Origin: Xiphydria camelus
Taxonomy: Eukaryota; Arthropoda; Insecta; Hymenoptera; Xiphydriidae
Length of the DNA stretch: 64,000 nucleotides
Direction: 5' to 3'
Assembly (NCBI GenBank): GCA_963678675.1
Contig: OY783194.1
Coordinates: forward strand, 8,671,744-8,735,743
The translations under genes were made by a program, and so were the position numbers. The stretch's first letter is position 1, and every line of letters begins with the position of its first letter. This document shows, piece after piece, positions 1 through 10,551 of the stretch. The notes beneath the pieces are model-generated. The model was not told where the DNA came from and searched no databases. It saw nothing but the letters and a program-made list of their open reading frames with translations.

Positions 1-3000
1 CTCCTCGCGAACGAAGACCTGGACGTCCTCCTCGTCTCGGAGACTAAATTGAACGAGCTGCACGATGATCCAGGTATCCCGCGCTATAAATTAATACGCA
101 ACGATCGAGACAAGTATCGCTCGCGCGGCGGCGGCACAGCTATTTTTATCAAAGACTCTCTCGAATTCGACTCTGTTACATATCCTAGCTCTAAACGCAA
201 TCGAGTATTGGAATATTCCATCGCGAGACTCGTTTTAAATAGCAGTCTAAAACTGTACATAATTTGCGTTTACGCTACGAATAAAGTAGCAATCAAGCAG
301 ATATTTCTGGACGAACTTGGCGACCTGTTCAAAAAGTTAAATCTCAACGCGCCGAATAATTATTACATTATTGCGGGTGATTTTAACGCGCGTCATGTCC
401 AATTCGGAGATAGATCCAATAACAGAAGGGGCAAATATCTGCTCGATTGGCTCACCGTAAACGCGTTTAGTTATAGAACGAAGCTCTACGCTCCGAAGGA
501 GCCGACTTACATACCGGCGCAGACCTATTTAGACTTATGTCTGGCGGATAGTAGATTAGTCTTTAAAAATGTGACTCAGGGTAAACTACCGACACTCGAC
601 TACGATAGCGATCATAGGGCATTATTAATTAAAATCGATCTTCAACCGGGAGACAATCCGCGATACTCGGACAAACAAATAAGATACGCATACAAAAAGA
701 CCAATTGGAAGAAGTTCGCAAAGAGACTCACTTCGGCCCACACGGACGTCTGCCCCGCGCACAGAAATCTCAACACCGACGAAATCGACAAATACCTGGA
801 AAGCCTCACAACCAGCATCTCGAACACGATCAAAGAGGTCGCACCGCCGCAAATAGAGCACGGCCCGGAAAAACTCCTCCTCAGCAGGAAGATCCTCCGC
901 ATGTACAGGCGTAAATCGCGTCTGCTTACCATTTACAATAAAAGACGTTGCACCGATCCACCCGGGCTCTCGGTATACACCAGGACTCTCAAGCAGGCTC
1001 TGACATCCCTAAAAATGGAAATACAACGTGAAATAAAGGCCGAGACGGAGAAGCGTTGGAGAAATTTACATCTTAAAATCAACTATAAAGATACGGAAAA
1101 ATTCTTACCGGTCATAAAAAAGCTGTACAAGCCGCGTCAACTCTGTCAAGATATCGCGGACATTCGCGTGAAAGTAAACGATGATGCCATTCTCGGGAAG
1201 ATTGACAATAATCGCGATAATACTCCAGTCGACAACGAGGAGTTGATCATCACGGAACGGAAAGACGTACTTAACGTGTTGGCAGCCTTTTACGAGAATG
1301 TCAACTCGCCGAGACATCTCAACGCGGGCACGCGTTTGCGCGAACTAATTGACAGGAGGATTACAAGCTTCAACGAGGATCTGGCGGTGCACACAGCCGC
1401 GAATATCGCGGTCACCACTTTCAGCGAGAACAACCCGGCGGACAATCCGAGCCAGCCAAACCCACAGGAGGAGTTCTTCACCAACGTTCCGAAGCTGCGC
1501 CTGATATTGAAAGGTCTTCCCAATAAGACGTCGTTCGGAGTCGACGAAATTCCATCGGTCGTTCTGAAACATCTGCCAGGGCGTACGATACGACAACTCG
1601 TTACAGTGCTGAACCACGCGCTAAACATTTGCTACTTTCCACGGATGTGGAAGACGGCCAAGGTGATCCCTTTTCTGAAAAAGGGCAAAACGCCGAGTGA
1701 CCCCTCCAGCTATCGACCGATAAGTCTCACGCCGTGTCTGAGCAAAGTGTTTGAAATGGTGATCAACAACTCCATCACCAGGCACTGCGACGCGCACAAT
1801 GTAATTTCGAACAATCAATTCGGCTTCAGACATAAACACTCCACAGTCCACGCTATTCACAAGCTGCTCTCGGATGTGAATTTTCACCTAAGCAAGAAAC
1901 AAGCAGTCGGGGCGGCGTTGATCGACCTGGAAAAGGCCTTCGATTCCGTCTGGCTCGACGGTCTCATTTATGTCCTGCTGAGGAAAAACTTTCCGATCCA
2001 CTTAATCAGAATGATCAAAAGTATGATCTACGATAAAAAATTTTTCGTGTCGCAAGGAGGGCTCAACTCGAAGACTTGTCGAATCCTCGAAGGGCTCCAA
2101 CAAGGCACCGTAAATTCGCCATCGCTCTTCGCCATCTACACCAGTGACATTCTCAACCTTTTCGAGTTGAACTCCGGCAACGATACATATTCGATCGCCT
2201 ACGCGGACGATCTCATCATTTACGTGGCCGGTGCGCACATCGATCCGATCCAAAAGAAGTTGGAGGAGTTGACCGACAAGGTAAACAACTTTTACACGAT
2301 GTGGAATCTGAAGATGAACCCCGCGAAATGTGAAACGATACTCTTCCGCAACCCGAGGAGCGGACTTTCAACAAAGAAAGCCGCCGGCATTAACACCTTT
2401 GCGATCAGTACATCTATACCCGGCACTGCCGACAGAGCAGCGATCCCTCACAGGAAACACGTCAAATACCTGGGTTTCACCATCGACCAACTGGCCAGAG
2501 GCGCGGAGCACGTCGACATCCAGTTGAAGAAAGCTAGGAATACATTTCACGCCATGCACGGGCTCTTCAGCAATCGGCTCTTGACGACTACAGCCAAAAT
2601 CATCTGTTATCAGATTTTCGTTCGCTCTCTGCTCACGTACGCCGCTCCGGTATGGTGGAATACGGGCGCGGCGCAGATGGAAAAGCTCCGATGCTTTGAG
2701 AGGACGTGTCTACGCACCGTGTTATGCATGCATCGCTCAGCGGAATCGAATTACATTCGCAGGACCAGCAACAAGAGGATTTATGACCTCGCAGCCGTAA
2801 GCAGGATCGACTGCTTCATCCTTAAGCTTACACGCGACTATATGGCAAACCTGCGATTGATACCGAACGCCCTGATTAACGCTCTCGCCGCTGTGGACCG
2901 CGCTCAAGCGCGATACGGAGCGTCGCGAGGCTATATACGTCCACAAGAGTTTATGTACTTCGACTCGTGCGGATACATGCAAGACGGAAACGGCTTACCC

Positions 3001-3216
3001 GTGTTGTACCACTGGAAAAGAAACAAGGCGGATAAAAGGCTACCGCCAACCCTCGATATGATGCTCGACGTTGACCGACACAGATACTCGAAGGCCATCC
3101 CGGAGGTGGACCACACAGATTACTCCAGACTCTCCGCCAAGTACTGGTGGCTCACCGACGCGGTCCATATGGATACTCTTGTTGCAAGACAAAGAGCGTC
3201 GTATAGACGCAATTAA
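1..3216 (+). CDS. LINE ORF2: endonuclease and reverse transcriptase, 5' partial
   Basis: The reading frame is open from base 1 without a stop, so the true start lies upstream; the first ATG in frame is not a convincing start. The N-terminal part is an apurinic-type endonuclease: 'LLVSETKL' near residue 9 carries the catalytic Glu, 'GDFNARH' is near residue 130, and 'YDSDHRALL' is the terminal SDH motif. The reverse transcriptase follows: 'SSYRPISLTPCLSKVFE', 'QFGFRHKHST', 'ALIDLEKAFDSVW', 'GLQQGTVNSPSLF' and the catalytic 'YADDLI'. No RNase H is seen after the RT. Endonuclease plus RT without RNase H, with a poly(A) tail, fits the Jockey group; the clade is inferred. The product nicks target DNA and primes cDNA synthesis there. 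No stop or frameshift is visible. Confidence 0.9.
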   Translation, partial: LLANEDLDVLLVSETKLNELHDDPGIPRYKLIRNDRDKYRSRGGGTAIFIKDSLEFDSVTYPSSKRNRVLEYSIARLVLNSSLKLYIICVYATNKVAIKQIFLDELGDLFKKLNLNAPNNYYIIAGDFNARHVQFGDRSNNRRGKYLLDWLTVNAFSYRTKLYAPKEPTYIPAQTYLDLCLADSRLVFKNVTQGKLPTLDYDSDHRALLIKIDLQPGDNPRYSDKQIRYAYKKTNWKKFAKRLTSAHTDVCPAHRNLNTDEIDKYLESLTTSISNTIKEVAPPQIEHGPEKLLLSRKILRMYRRKSRLLTIYNKRRCTDPPGLSVYTRTLKQALTSLKMEIQREIKAETEKRWRNLHLKINYKDTEKFLPVIKKLYKPRQLCQDIADIRVKVNDDAILGKIDNNRDNTPVDNEELIITERKDVLNVLAAFYENVNSPRHLNAGTRLRELIDRRITSFNEDLAVHTAANIAVTTFSENNPADNPSQPNPQEEFFTNVPKLRLILKGLPNKTSFGVDEIPSVVLKHLPGRTIRQLVTVLNHALNICYFPRMWKTAKVIPFLKKGKTPSDPSSYRPISLTPCLSKVFEMVINNSITRHCDAHNVISNNQFGFRHKHSTVHAIHKLLSDVNFHLSKKQAVGAALIDLEKAFDSVWLDGLIYVLLRKNFPIHLIRMIKSMIYDKKFFVSQGGLNSKTCRILEGLQQGTVNSPSLFAIYTSDILNLFELNSGNDTYSIAYADDLIIYVAGAHIDPIQKKLEELTDKVNNFYTMWNLKMNPAKCETILFRNPRSGLSTKKAAGINTFAISTSIPGTADRAAIPHRKHVKYLGFTIDQLARGAEHVDIQLKKARNTFHAMHGLFSNRLLTTTAKIICYQIFVRSLLTYAAPVWWNTGAAQMEKLRCFERTCLRTVLCMHRSAESNYIRRTSNKRIYDLAAVSRIDCFILKLTRDYMANLRLIPNALINALAAVDRAQARYGASRGYIRPQEFMYFDSCGYMQDGNGLPVLYHWKRNKADKRLPPTLDMMLDVDRHRYSKAIPEVDHTDYSRLSAKYWWLTDAVHMDTLVARQRASYRRN

Positions 3217-3695
3217 TACACCGAGACACGAAAGGTGCGCACCCGTGGGCGCGATTGCTCGTGCGTCGCATGGGTAACTCGCGTTTTTTCTCGGATGCGT
3301 ACCCGTCTTCCTTAGGTTTAATTTTTTAGCTTCTAAGTTTAGGCTAAGTTTAAGTTAAGAGTAGCAGATTGTTCGCTGCGTTTTTTTTCATTTTTTTTCA
3401 CAGCGTTAAAGTGTCCATGTGACCAATTATTTGTCAGCTCATCAATCCGAAGTTTGAGCTCTCATTCTTTTTTTGTACTTACTCGTTCTTTAGCTCAGTA
3501 TTACATATGTACAGTTATTGTTCACCCACCGAGTGCTGGAGTCGCCCAGCCACGTGGGTTTCCTTTTTGTACCTGACACTGTTGTGCCTTTCCCATAGTT
3601 CGTTTGGGCGCTCCAAGATGTACGTCAGCGTACACCCTTGTACTTTACTGTGATATTAAATAAACGAACTTGTCTAAAAAAAAAAAAAAAAAAAA
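1..3695 (+). mobile_element. Non-LTR retrotransposon (Jockey-like), 5' end outside window
   Basis: The element consists of a long ORF2, a 3' UTR of about 460 bp and a 20-nt A tail at 3676-3695 just after 'aataaacgaacttgtct'. The tail ends one base before the terminal repeat of the hAT relic at 3697. The 5' part, including any gag-like ORF1, lies before base 1. No target-site duplication can be checked because the left end is missing. The ORF is open throughout, so this is a recent insertion. Confidence 0.88.
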
Positions 3696-3696
3696 C

Positions 3697-4904
3697 CAGG
3701 GTGGCCACAGAATCTGGCTGAAAAAATTCCCTGACTTTTCCAGGTTTTCTAAACGGATTTTTAGAATTTTCCAGACCGAAAAATAAGCAAAATTCTTTAT
3801 TTTTTTATATTCAAACCTCATATATTTTTTTATTAGCACAAACATAGAACACTTTTTTTATTAGAAATAACATTAAATATATATAAATATATTTTTTTAT
3901 CACAAAAATGTCAGTTTATTAAACTTTTTTTTTGGCAGATTTAATTTCATTGTTTCCTTAAAAGTAAAATCAATTTTTCTGTTGTTTCACTTTAATTCTC
4001 TCATTTCTTCGTCTATCGCAGACAATTTTTGTTGAGTTTCTTGCAATACTTTTGCTTTCTCAGCGGCCAGTGCTTTCAGCTTCAATTTTGTGAGTCGTTT
4101 TTCATTTTCTTCTTCCTCACGATTTTTTGACTCGCATTTTTGTTCTCTCTAGTGCTTCGCCATATCGGTTACGAGCATTGCGACAAGAGTGCATCAACTG
4201 CTTCGTTATACCCACATTTTCCATCCCACCAAGATCAGTGACTGAATCATACACTTGTCTCTGGGCTACCAGTGATTGTTTGCTCAGATTTTCGACCAAA
4301 CACTCCTTGTTGACTGAGAAACCTCTTTCCAACGAGGCATTTCCATGTGATAAAATGAAAACCATTTTGAGAAATTATCGAAGTTCCTCATAGTCTGACG
4401 TCTTGTGTATTAGCTCATGTACCCAGAGGTGATCCAGTCTGATCTCAGAAAAACTCGTTAATATTGTGGAAAATAATTCAGTAGCACAAACCGCTTTGAA
4501 CTGTTTATCTATTTTATCTGCAGTGATACCTGAAATCCAGTTAGACTCAGTGAAAACCTCCAAAGCTAAATGCAGTCGTTTGTAGCGTAAGTTGGATTCT
4601 GTCACAATTTGGGGATCCAAAAAAGAAATTCCTTTCGTTAGTCTGAATTTCAATGGACTACGTGTCATCAACGAATCACAAAGTTTCTTTAGAATTTTCA
4701 TACAATTATTGTGTAGACTTTCCCACCTAAATGAATCACGTTGTTTTATCCGCAAATCGAACTTTTAAAAAAAATTTAAAAAATACAAGGTACGTTCAAA
4801 TGAAAATTCCAGATTTCACGCAAAATTCGCTGACTTTTTCCAGATTTGAAAAATTCCCTGACTTTTCCAGGTTTTCCAGAATTCCAGAGTATGTGGCCAC
4901 CCTG
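3697..4904 (-). mobile_element. hAT-like DNA transposon relic, 1,208 bp
   Basis: Perfect 13-bp terminal inverted repeats, 'cagggtggccaca' at 3697-3709 and its complement at 4892-4904, bound the element. This TIR style is common in insect hAT families. The flanking octamers do not match, so no duplication is preserved. A 'ttccctgacttttccagg' block recurs next to both ends in the same orientation. The interior has minus-strand transposase remains. Confidence 0.75.
3990..4755 (-). pseudogene. hAT-type transposase C-terminal remnant
   Basis: Two open segments, 4755-4375 and 4374-4117, share one frame and are separated by a single stop next to 'SDYEELR'. The second holds 'LSHGNASLERGFSVNKECL', which resembles the C-terminal dimerisation region of a hAT-like family. 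A frameshift then leads into a charged coiled-coil-like tail (about 4116-3990, rich in K, E, L and A). The catalytic N-terminal part is missing, so the product could not transpose. Family placement is by recognition of this motif only. Confidence 0.6.
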
Positions 4905-5033
4905 TTACTCTATATCGAAAACAACAGCCTGCAGAAAATTTTTGTAAGAGGAAAAATCTTTTTCTTCTTTCATAAGGAATCTACAGTTTCACGTTGTAAC
5001 ACTTACTCTGTTACACTCTGTATATCGCGGTGA

Positions 5034-5523
5034 TACTAATTACTAAGGATCGTTAATCACAATTCCGATCATCGCACACTGGTTCCGAAATAGGTCAAAA
5101 GTCCATAATATTCATAACTGCTTACTATGATGCTAAGCTCAGATACGTACATTTTTTGGTTTAAGTTATAGTTTGAAGCATGCCCTTGATTATTATATAA
5201 CATTTTACATGCCATTCTTGTCCCATTTTAATTTATTGAACTTTTACGGTTTCGCAGTCTTATTGTTACGAAATCAGTTTTCTCTATTTAAAACAATTTG
5301 CTTGGTTTCAGGTACGTTTTATAAGTGTACGTATATACGTATTCAAGGATGCATATTTTTGAATAATATTAGGTACCAGTATAATACCTATATCTTTTTT
5401 AATTATTATATTAAGCTGCTTTTGACTTTTATTGTAAGCATTAGGGAAATGTGCTTTTTGTTAAATTATTTTTTCTAGCTACTTTTCCTATTACCACCTC
5501 TGGAAAAAGTTATTATATACAAG
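5034..5523. other. AT-rich spacer, no gene recognised
   Basis: The stretch between the hAT relic and the mariner is AT-rich. Its short ORFs are hydrophobic and composition-driven. I see no repeat ends or exon signals. Confidence 0.5.
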
Positions 5524-5525
5524 TA

Positions 5526-6462
5526 CGAGGGGGGACCCAAAAGAAACGGGAATTTGGTCATAACTTCTTTATTTTTTATTATTTTTACACGAAATTTGTA
5601 TCACCTTCAAAGTATTCTCCCTTGACCACAACGCACCTCTGCAAACGATCCTTCCATTATTCAAAATATTTTTTTAATTCACTTATCGGGATGTTCTTTA
5701 GGCCTTCCAGCGATTTTTATTTTACCTCCTCCACAGTGGCAAAACTGCTGCTGCTGCTGCTTTGTTTCGGGGTCGTATCCATAACACCACGATTCATCAC
5801 CAGTAATCACCTTGGAAAAAAATTCAGGGTCTTCTTTGAGCTGATTTTGAAGCTCAAAACATGCCTGAAGTCGACGCTCCCTTTGCTCGCCTGTGAGAAG
5901 GCGAGGGACAAATTTGGCTGCAACTCTTCTCATGTGCAAATCTTTGGGTAAAATCCTCTGAATTGAACTCCATGATATTCCAGACATCTCACAGAGTTGA
6001 TCAATGGTTCGGCGACGGTCTTCACGAATGAGAGCATTGATTTTGTCGACGTTTTCGTAACTTCTTGACGTTGAGGGGCGTCCTGAACGGGGTTGGTCTT
6101 CAACTGACATTTCTCCATTTTTAAAACGTGAAAACCACTCGTAGACTCTGGTTTTACTTAGAGCAGCATCCCCATAAGCAGTCTTAAGCATTACAATAGT
6201 TTCGTGGCCGATTTCCCCAACAGGAAACAAAATTTCGCAGCCGCGCGTTGCTCTCGACAATCGGCTATCACGTTTTCGGCGAAATGGAAAAAGTTATTTC
6301 ACTAAAAAAATTCCCACGGACGAACCGATACACTCACAGCGACAGAACTTCGCACACTAACTCAGGAGACGTGTCCCTAACGGACACCTATTCGAACAAT
6401 GAGTTTCCCCACTCTCCCTCCCCGCCGCAGCCCAATTCCCGATACTTTTGGGTCCCCCCTCG
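5526..6462 (-). mobile_element. mariner element with internal deletion, 937 bp
   Basis: Terminal inverted repeats of about 32 bp start 'cgaggggggacccaaaag' at 5526 and end with its complement at 6462. Both ends are flanked by TA (5524-5525 and 6463-6464), the mariner target. Full-length mariners are about 1.3 kb, so several hundred bp are missing. Confidence 0.92.
5571..6260 (-). pseudogene. mariner transposase, internally deleted
   Basis: The frame starts at 6260 and contains the N-terminal helix-turn-helix region: 'KTAYGDAALSKTRVYEWFSRFKNG', then 'RSGRPSTSRS' and 'RRTIDQLCEMSGIS'. The first catalytic Asp is in 'TGDESWCYGYDPETKQQ'. The frame then enters a glutamine run encoded by CTG/CAG repeats (5743-5760) and joins the protein's C-terminal part in the wrong frame. 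The proper C-terminal frame ('KKYFE', stop, 'WKDRLQRC') is readable at about 5700-5571. The second and third catalytic Asp residues are lost. The deletion endpoints lie at the CAG run, so slippage or gap repair there is a likely cause. Confidence 0.9.
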
Positions 6463-6991
6463 TATATCTTTTTATAACTAACAAGAAACGTTTCGAGGCC
6501 GCCGCTTCCGATCTTGATGAAACTTCGTAAATTTAAAGTTTATCGAAAAATAAGAGACCCCTATTTTTTTATAGCGGCCCAATTTTGGTTTAAGGGGGTG
6601 AAATGGACCCCTGAATTTTCACCCCCTTCGAGCTATCTCCGAAACGAAGCGAGATAGATGAAAACTTTCAATGTACGTTTTGTTTGGTTTTTTTAGTATA
6701 ATAAAATCCCCTAAACAGATTTTGAAAAAAAGCATTATTTTTCAAAAAAAAAAATTTTTTTTATCTAATTTTTCGAAATTTCGGTTTAGTCATGTGGACA
6801 AAAATTTAGGAAATTTTATTACAAATTCAACCATGTATGACATGATATATTTCCCTCCTACAGTTTTGCAAATTTCTAACTTTTATGTCTGATAATGAGC
6901 GGGCTACCAATGGCAGTGACGGGATAGGTCGGGGGTTATTACTTCTATGTATTTTAATGCCACTTTTCTTTTATTTAATAAAGTTCAACTT

Positions 6992-7366
6992 CTATGGCTC
7001 ATAATTATGACAATAATGGTATTCCGTGAAAAAATGTTTTATACAAAGTTGTTTCTTACACCAAGCACACGTAATAACGGCAATATCGCCACATATGTGG
7101 CATCGTGGTTCCGAGTCCTGTGCAAAACAAAATTCTACAGGATGTTCAAATTCAGGAGGTCTCCTGAATATATATCCACTCTTGAACCACGAATATTTAA
7201 TAAAGTTAGTAAACCGTGGTGAAGAAAACTGATTATGAGTAAGAGATTGAAGTTTTAAAATATTATCTCTCGAATGAAGGTTAATATCGTAATTGAAAAG
7301 AGTTACAATATCTGAAAACCTCCTTACAAAATTCTTCCACATTCGAAAGCCGTATACGTCTAGCGG
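6992..7366 (-). pseudogene. Inverted 3' fragment of the Tc5-like transposase gene
   Basis: Encodes the last 116 or so residues of the transposase with the same protein sequence as the end of the gene at 8938-10551, including the Cys/His cluster. It starts abruptly at 7366, next to the third catalytic Asp region ('QPLDV' in the full copy). It is part of the long left inverted repeat, not a separate gene. Confidence 0.9.
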
Positions 7367-7506
7367 AATATTATCAAAATAAAATGGACAAAAATTGTTC
7401 AGAAATATTATTAATAAATCCGACCGTTAATTTATTTATATTATTTTCTGTTTGTGTGTAAGTAACTAATAATTCACTCACAGGTTAGATAAAATTGTCT
7501 GAATTT

Positions 7507-8637
7507 TTATAGTTTTTTGTTGGAATCATTTTTTTCTTTACTTTTCTTCTTCGCGTACTGTTTCCTCCAGTACTCCTCACATTCTTGCAGCTCTCGTTCT
7601 ACTTCGGCCATGGATGGTCCTGTTGTGCGGAATGTCAGATCCAGCGATTTCCCGGGAGACGGCAATGGTATGTGCCCATTTTTAAGATCCTCCACGATCT
7701 TCTCAAAAGTCGGTAACTCGTTTGAACCCATCACTTGAATGATAGACGCAGCCAATGAAACTGAAGCTCTTTGCTTCTCGGCCCTGTATACCGCATGTCC
7801 TATGGCCAACCGCGCAGGTGAGCTGCGACCTGAATTCTTGACTTCGGCAGTATTTATGGTACAGTTAGAGTGGGCTTCAGACAAGTGAGCTGCATAAGAA
7901 CGAAAAGTGTCGACTGCTCTTCTAATAGCTGTCAATTCGGGAGATCGAAGCGTTTCGTGTAGCCTCAAAATCGTAAAGTTTTGAATTAGTAGTAAATAAT
8001 TTGTAGAAGTGATGAGAAATAATCATAAATAATCTTCCGAATTGTGACACCTTAGGTATCGCTCACGCCACTTCGTAAAACTACTTCCTAGACACGCGCG
8101 GTGCTAGCGCGGAAATAATTTCTGAAACAAATAGGCATGAGGTGTGTAATTCGGTTGGACATCGAAAAAACCCGAATGATTGTTAACTCTCACTTCTGAA
8201 CATTACTTACCATTTATTCAAAGATTCACGATTTCGAGCTTAGACTTCGATCTCCCGAATTGATAGCCATCGGGAGATCAGACGTTTCACACTTTTCGTA
8301 AGAACGCAGCGTAAGAGCGAAAAGCGTCGTCTGATTTCCCGATGGCTGTCAATTCGGAAGATTATTTATGATTATTTCTCATCACTTCTACAAATTATTC
8401 ACTACTAATTCAAAACTTTACAATTTTGAGGTTACACGAAACGCTTCGATCTCCCGAATTGACAGCTATTAGAAGAGCAGTCGACACTTTTCGTTCTTAT
8501 GCAGCGCACTCGTCTGAAGCCCACTCTAACTGTACCATAAATACTGCCGAAGTCAAGAATTCAGGTCGCAGCTCACCTGCGCGGTTGGCCATAGGACATG
8601 CGGTATATACTCCTCGAAAATGCCGTAAACAACATTC
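7507..8637 (-). pseudogene. Exon-like ORF of unknown function split by a MITE
   Basis: On the minus strand an open frame begins after an acceptor-like AG (8638-8639). It runs 8637-8610, is interrupted by the TATA-flanked element at 7791-8603, and resumes at about 7788 to the stop at 7507-7509. If the insert and one duplication are removed, the two parts stay in frame. The C-terminal part is 'SNELPTFEKIVEDLKNGHIP' followed by a Pro/Ser segment, 'ERELQECEEYWRKQYAKKK' and a basic tail, so it looks like a genuine protein end with a short helix. I do not recognise the family. It lies between the arms of the composite Tc5-like element and may be captured host sequence. The first 60 codons of the apparent longer ORF come from the MITE. 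Confidence 0.55.
7791..8603. mobile_element. Fold-back MITE, TATA-flanked
   Basis: Inverted arms of about 230-250 bp start 'ccgcatgtcctatggcc' (7791) and end with the complement at 8603, each flanked by TATA. The ends are related to those of the large fold-backs at 55443-57373 and 57376-60725 ('ccgtatgtccaatggc'). Confidence 0.8.
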
Positions 8638-8857
8638 CTGTTATTTGTAGGGTTGCCTTATATGGCCCCGGTGATGCGAAAGAGGGAGTTTAGTTCTTTG
8701 GACAAGCTTTATTATTAGTTGGCTCTGTGCCCATGTAAAAATATTTTCGTACGCGCTCTCGAGTTTCGTACGCGGACTCCGAGGATGATGGCCCCTTTTT
8801 GGGAAGTCGGACCTCCCACCCTCTCCAGTCTGTTTCGTTCTTGTGAGGCGACTTCAT

Positions 8858-8870
8858 TATATATAAGGAA
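8858..8870 (+). promoter_or_regulatory. Probable TATA box of the Tc5-like transposase
   Basis: 'atatataagg' lies about 75 bp before the chosen start codon at 8938, in sequence that is not part of the inverted repeats. Confidence 0.4.
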
Positions 8871-8937
8871 GCGAAAGAGAAAGCTTTTTAGTCTGAATAT
8901 TCAGTTTCTATGGTGCACAGCAGTTCATATTATTATT

Positions 8938-10551
8938 ATGGCAATTATAAATCCGATCAATGTGTTAACTTTATTGGTGGCCGTTTTCAGTGTACCAAAT
9001 GGAAGAGAAACTCCAATGAATAGTGCAGAAGTGCAATTGAAAGATTTATTACAAAATATTATTATACGTAGCATGGAGGATTCATCATTTCGAGTCGAAC
9101 ATGAAAATAAATTGGAATTGGAAGATTCAATCGAGGATAGTGAAATGCACGCTGTTAATACTGACTGGCTGGAATCGGATGTCGAGGATGTTCCTCACGT
9201 AGGAACCTCTATACCTCCAGAACCATATCCCTGTACACCCGATGAAGAAGCGGTTAGCTTTGAATATAAACAAAGTGCCATAGATTACTGGAACAGTGGG
9301 AAGAAAAGACGTCGAACCGTAGCAGCAGTTCAACATCAGTTTAAAAAAGTGAAATCTGATAGACAATTACGAAGATGGGCTGCGCAAGTAGGACAGGGGG
9401 GTACTCAAAATGATAAATTAATACGCATAGCGAAATATACTTTTGATAAATTTGTAGAAGCTAGTAGATCGAAAATAATAGTACATAATGTAGACCTTAA
9501 ACGATGGGCTTTACAAGCAAAAGAAGTAGAGAATCTTCCAACCTTCAAAGCAAGTCAAACATGGTTGAGGTCATTCAAGAAAGCATATAGAATTGTCTCT
9601 CGAAAGATCACAAAGTTTGTAACGAGAAAAAACGTTGAGGGTGAGGAAAGTTTGAAAGTACGAAGCCATGCCTTCGTAGAACAAGTGAAGCCACTCATTA
9701 CACAATATGGACCACAAAATGTATTTAACTCTGATCAGAGTGGATTTAATTGAGAAATACATTCTGGCCGAACTTTAGCTACATCGGGGCAAAAAAAAAT
9801 TGAAGCTGTGGTACAATCAATATCTTCTACAACCCACAGCTATACTATACAACCCACCATATCTGCTGATGGAAAACTACTGTCGCCTCTTTATGTGGTA
9901 TTAAAAGAGGCTAGTGGGCAATTGGGAGAACGAGTGCAACAAACCGTGTTTAGGCCGCCAAATGTATACTTCATGGCTTCCAAATCTGGGAAACTTACAA
10001 CCGATCTCATGAAAACATGGCTGCAAGAAGTTTACTTCCCTAACACTGGATCTACAAGCGTCTTACTGCTGGACTCTTGGAGTGGACAATGTGAGCGAAG
10101 TGTTCGAGAAGCTACACCAGAAGACAAGACAATAATATTAATGACGATTCCACAAGGCACCACCGGACTGATTCAACCGCTAGACGTATACGGATTTCGA
10201 ATGTGGAAGAATTTTGTAAGGAGGTTTTCAGATATTGTAACTCTTTTCAATTACGATATTAACCTTCATTCGAGAGATAATATTTTAAAACTTCAATCTC
10301 TTACTCATAATCAGTTTTCTTCACCACGGTTTACTAACTTTATTAAATATTCGTGGTTCAAGAGTGGATATATATTCAGGAGACCTCCTGAATTTGAACA
10401 TCCTGTAGAATTTTGTTTTGCACAGGACTCGGAACCACGATGCCACATATGTGGCGATATTGCCGTTATTACGTGTGCTTGGTGTAAGAAACAACTTTGT
10501 ATAAAACATTTTTTCACGGAATACCATTATTGTCATAATTATGAGCCATAG
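8938..10551 (+). pseudogene. Tc5-like (pogo-group) transposase, one nonsense codon
   Basis: The frame runs from ATG 8938 to 10551 with one TGA at 9751-9753; the two parts are in the same frame. The start was chosen by alignment with the second copy at 28734. An acidic N-terminal region of about 100 residues is followed by helix-turn-helix sequence ('SAIDYWNSGKKRRR', 'SDRQLRRWAAQVGQGGT') and a CENP-B-like second DNA-binding part ('TWLRSFKKAYRIVSRKI'). The DDE domain has Asp in 'NSDQSGF', in 'VLLLDSWSGQ' and in 'TTGLIQPLDVYGF'. The C-terminus has a metal-binding-type cluster, 'CHICGDIAVITCAWC' followed by Cys, His, His and Cys, which fits the Cys-rich C-terminal domain of Tc5 transposases. The stop falls right after the first catalytic motif, where the other copy has Leu. 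Confidence 0.85.

Noticed and set aside
49..51. Start codon for the LINE ORF at TTG 49
   Set aside because: The frame is open from base 1 and the endonuclease motif with its catalytic Glu lies before this point, so the protein starts outside the window.
3689..4912. 8-bp target duplication for the hAT relic
   Set aside because: The flanking octamers (poly(A) tail versus 'ttactcta') do not match, perhaps because the LINE disturbed the left flank.
5173..5951. Phe/Tyr-rich ORFs as membrane proteins
   Set aside because: AT-rich composition and antisense reading of the mariner explain them.
7507..7968. A single 153-residue protein
   Set aside because: Its first 60 codons are MITE terminal sequence shared with 8426-8600 and related to repeats at 55.4-60.7 kb; only the C-terminal part looks like independent coding sequence.
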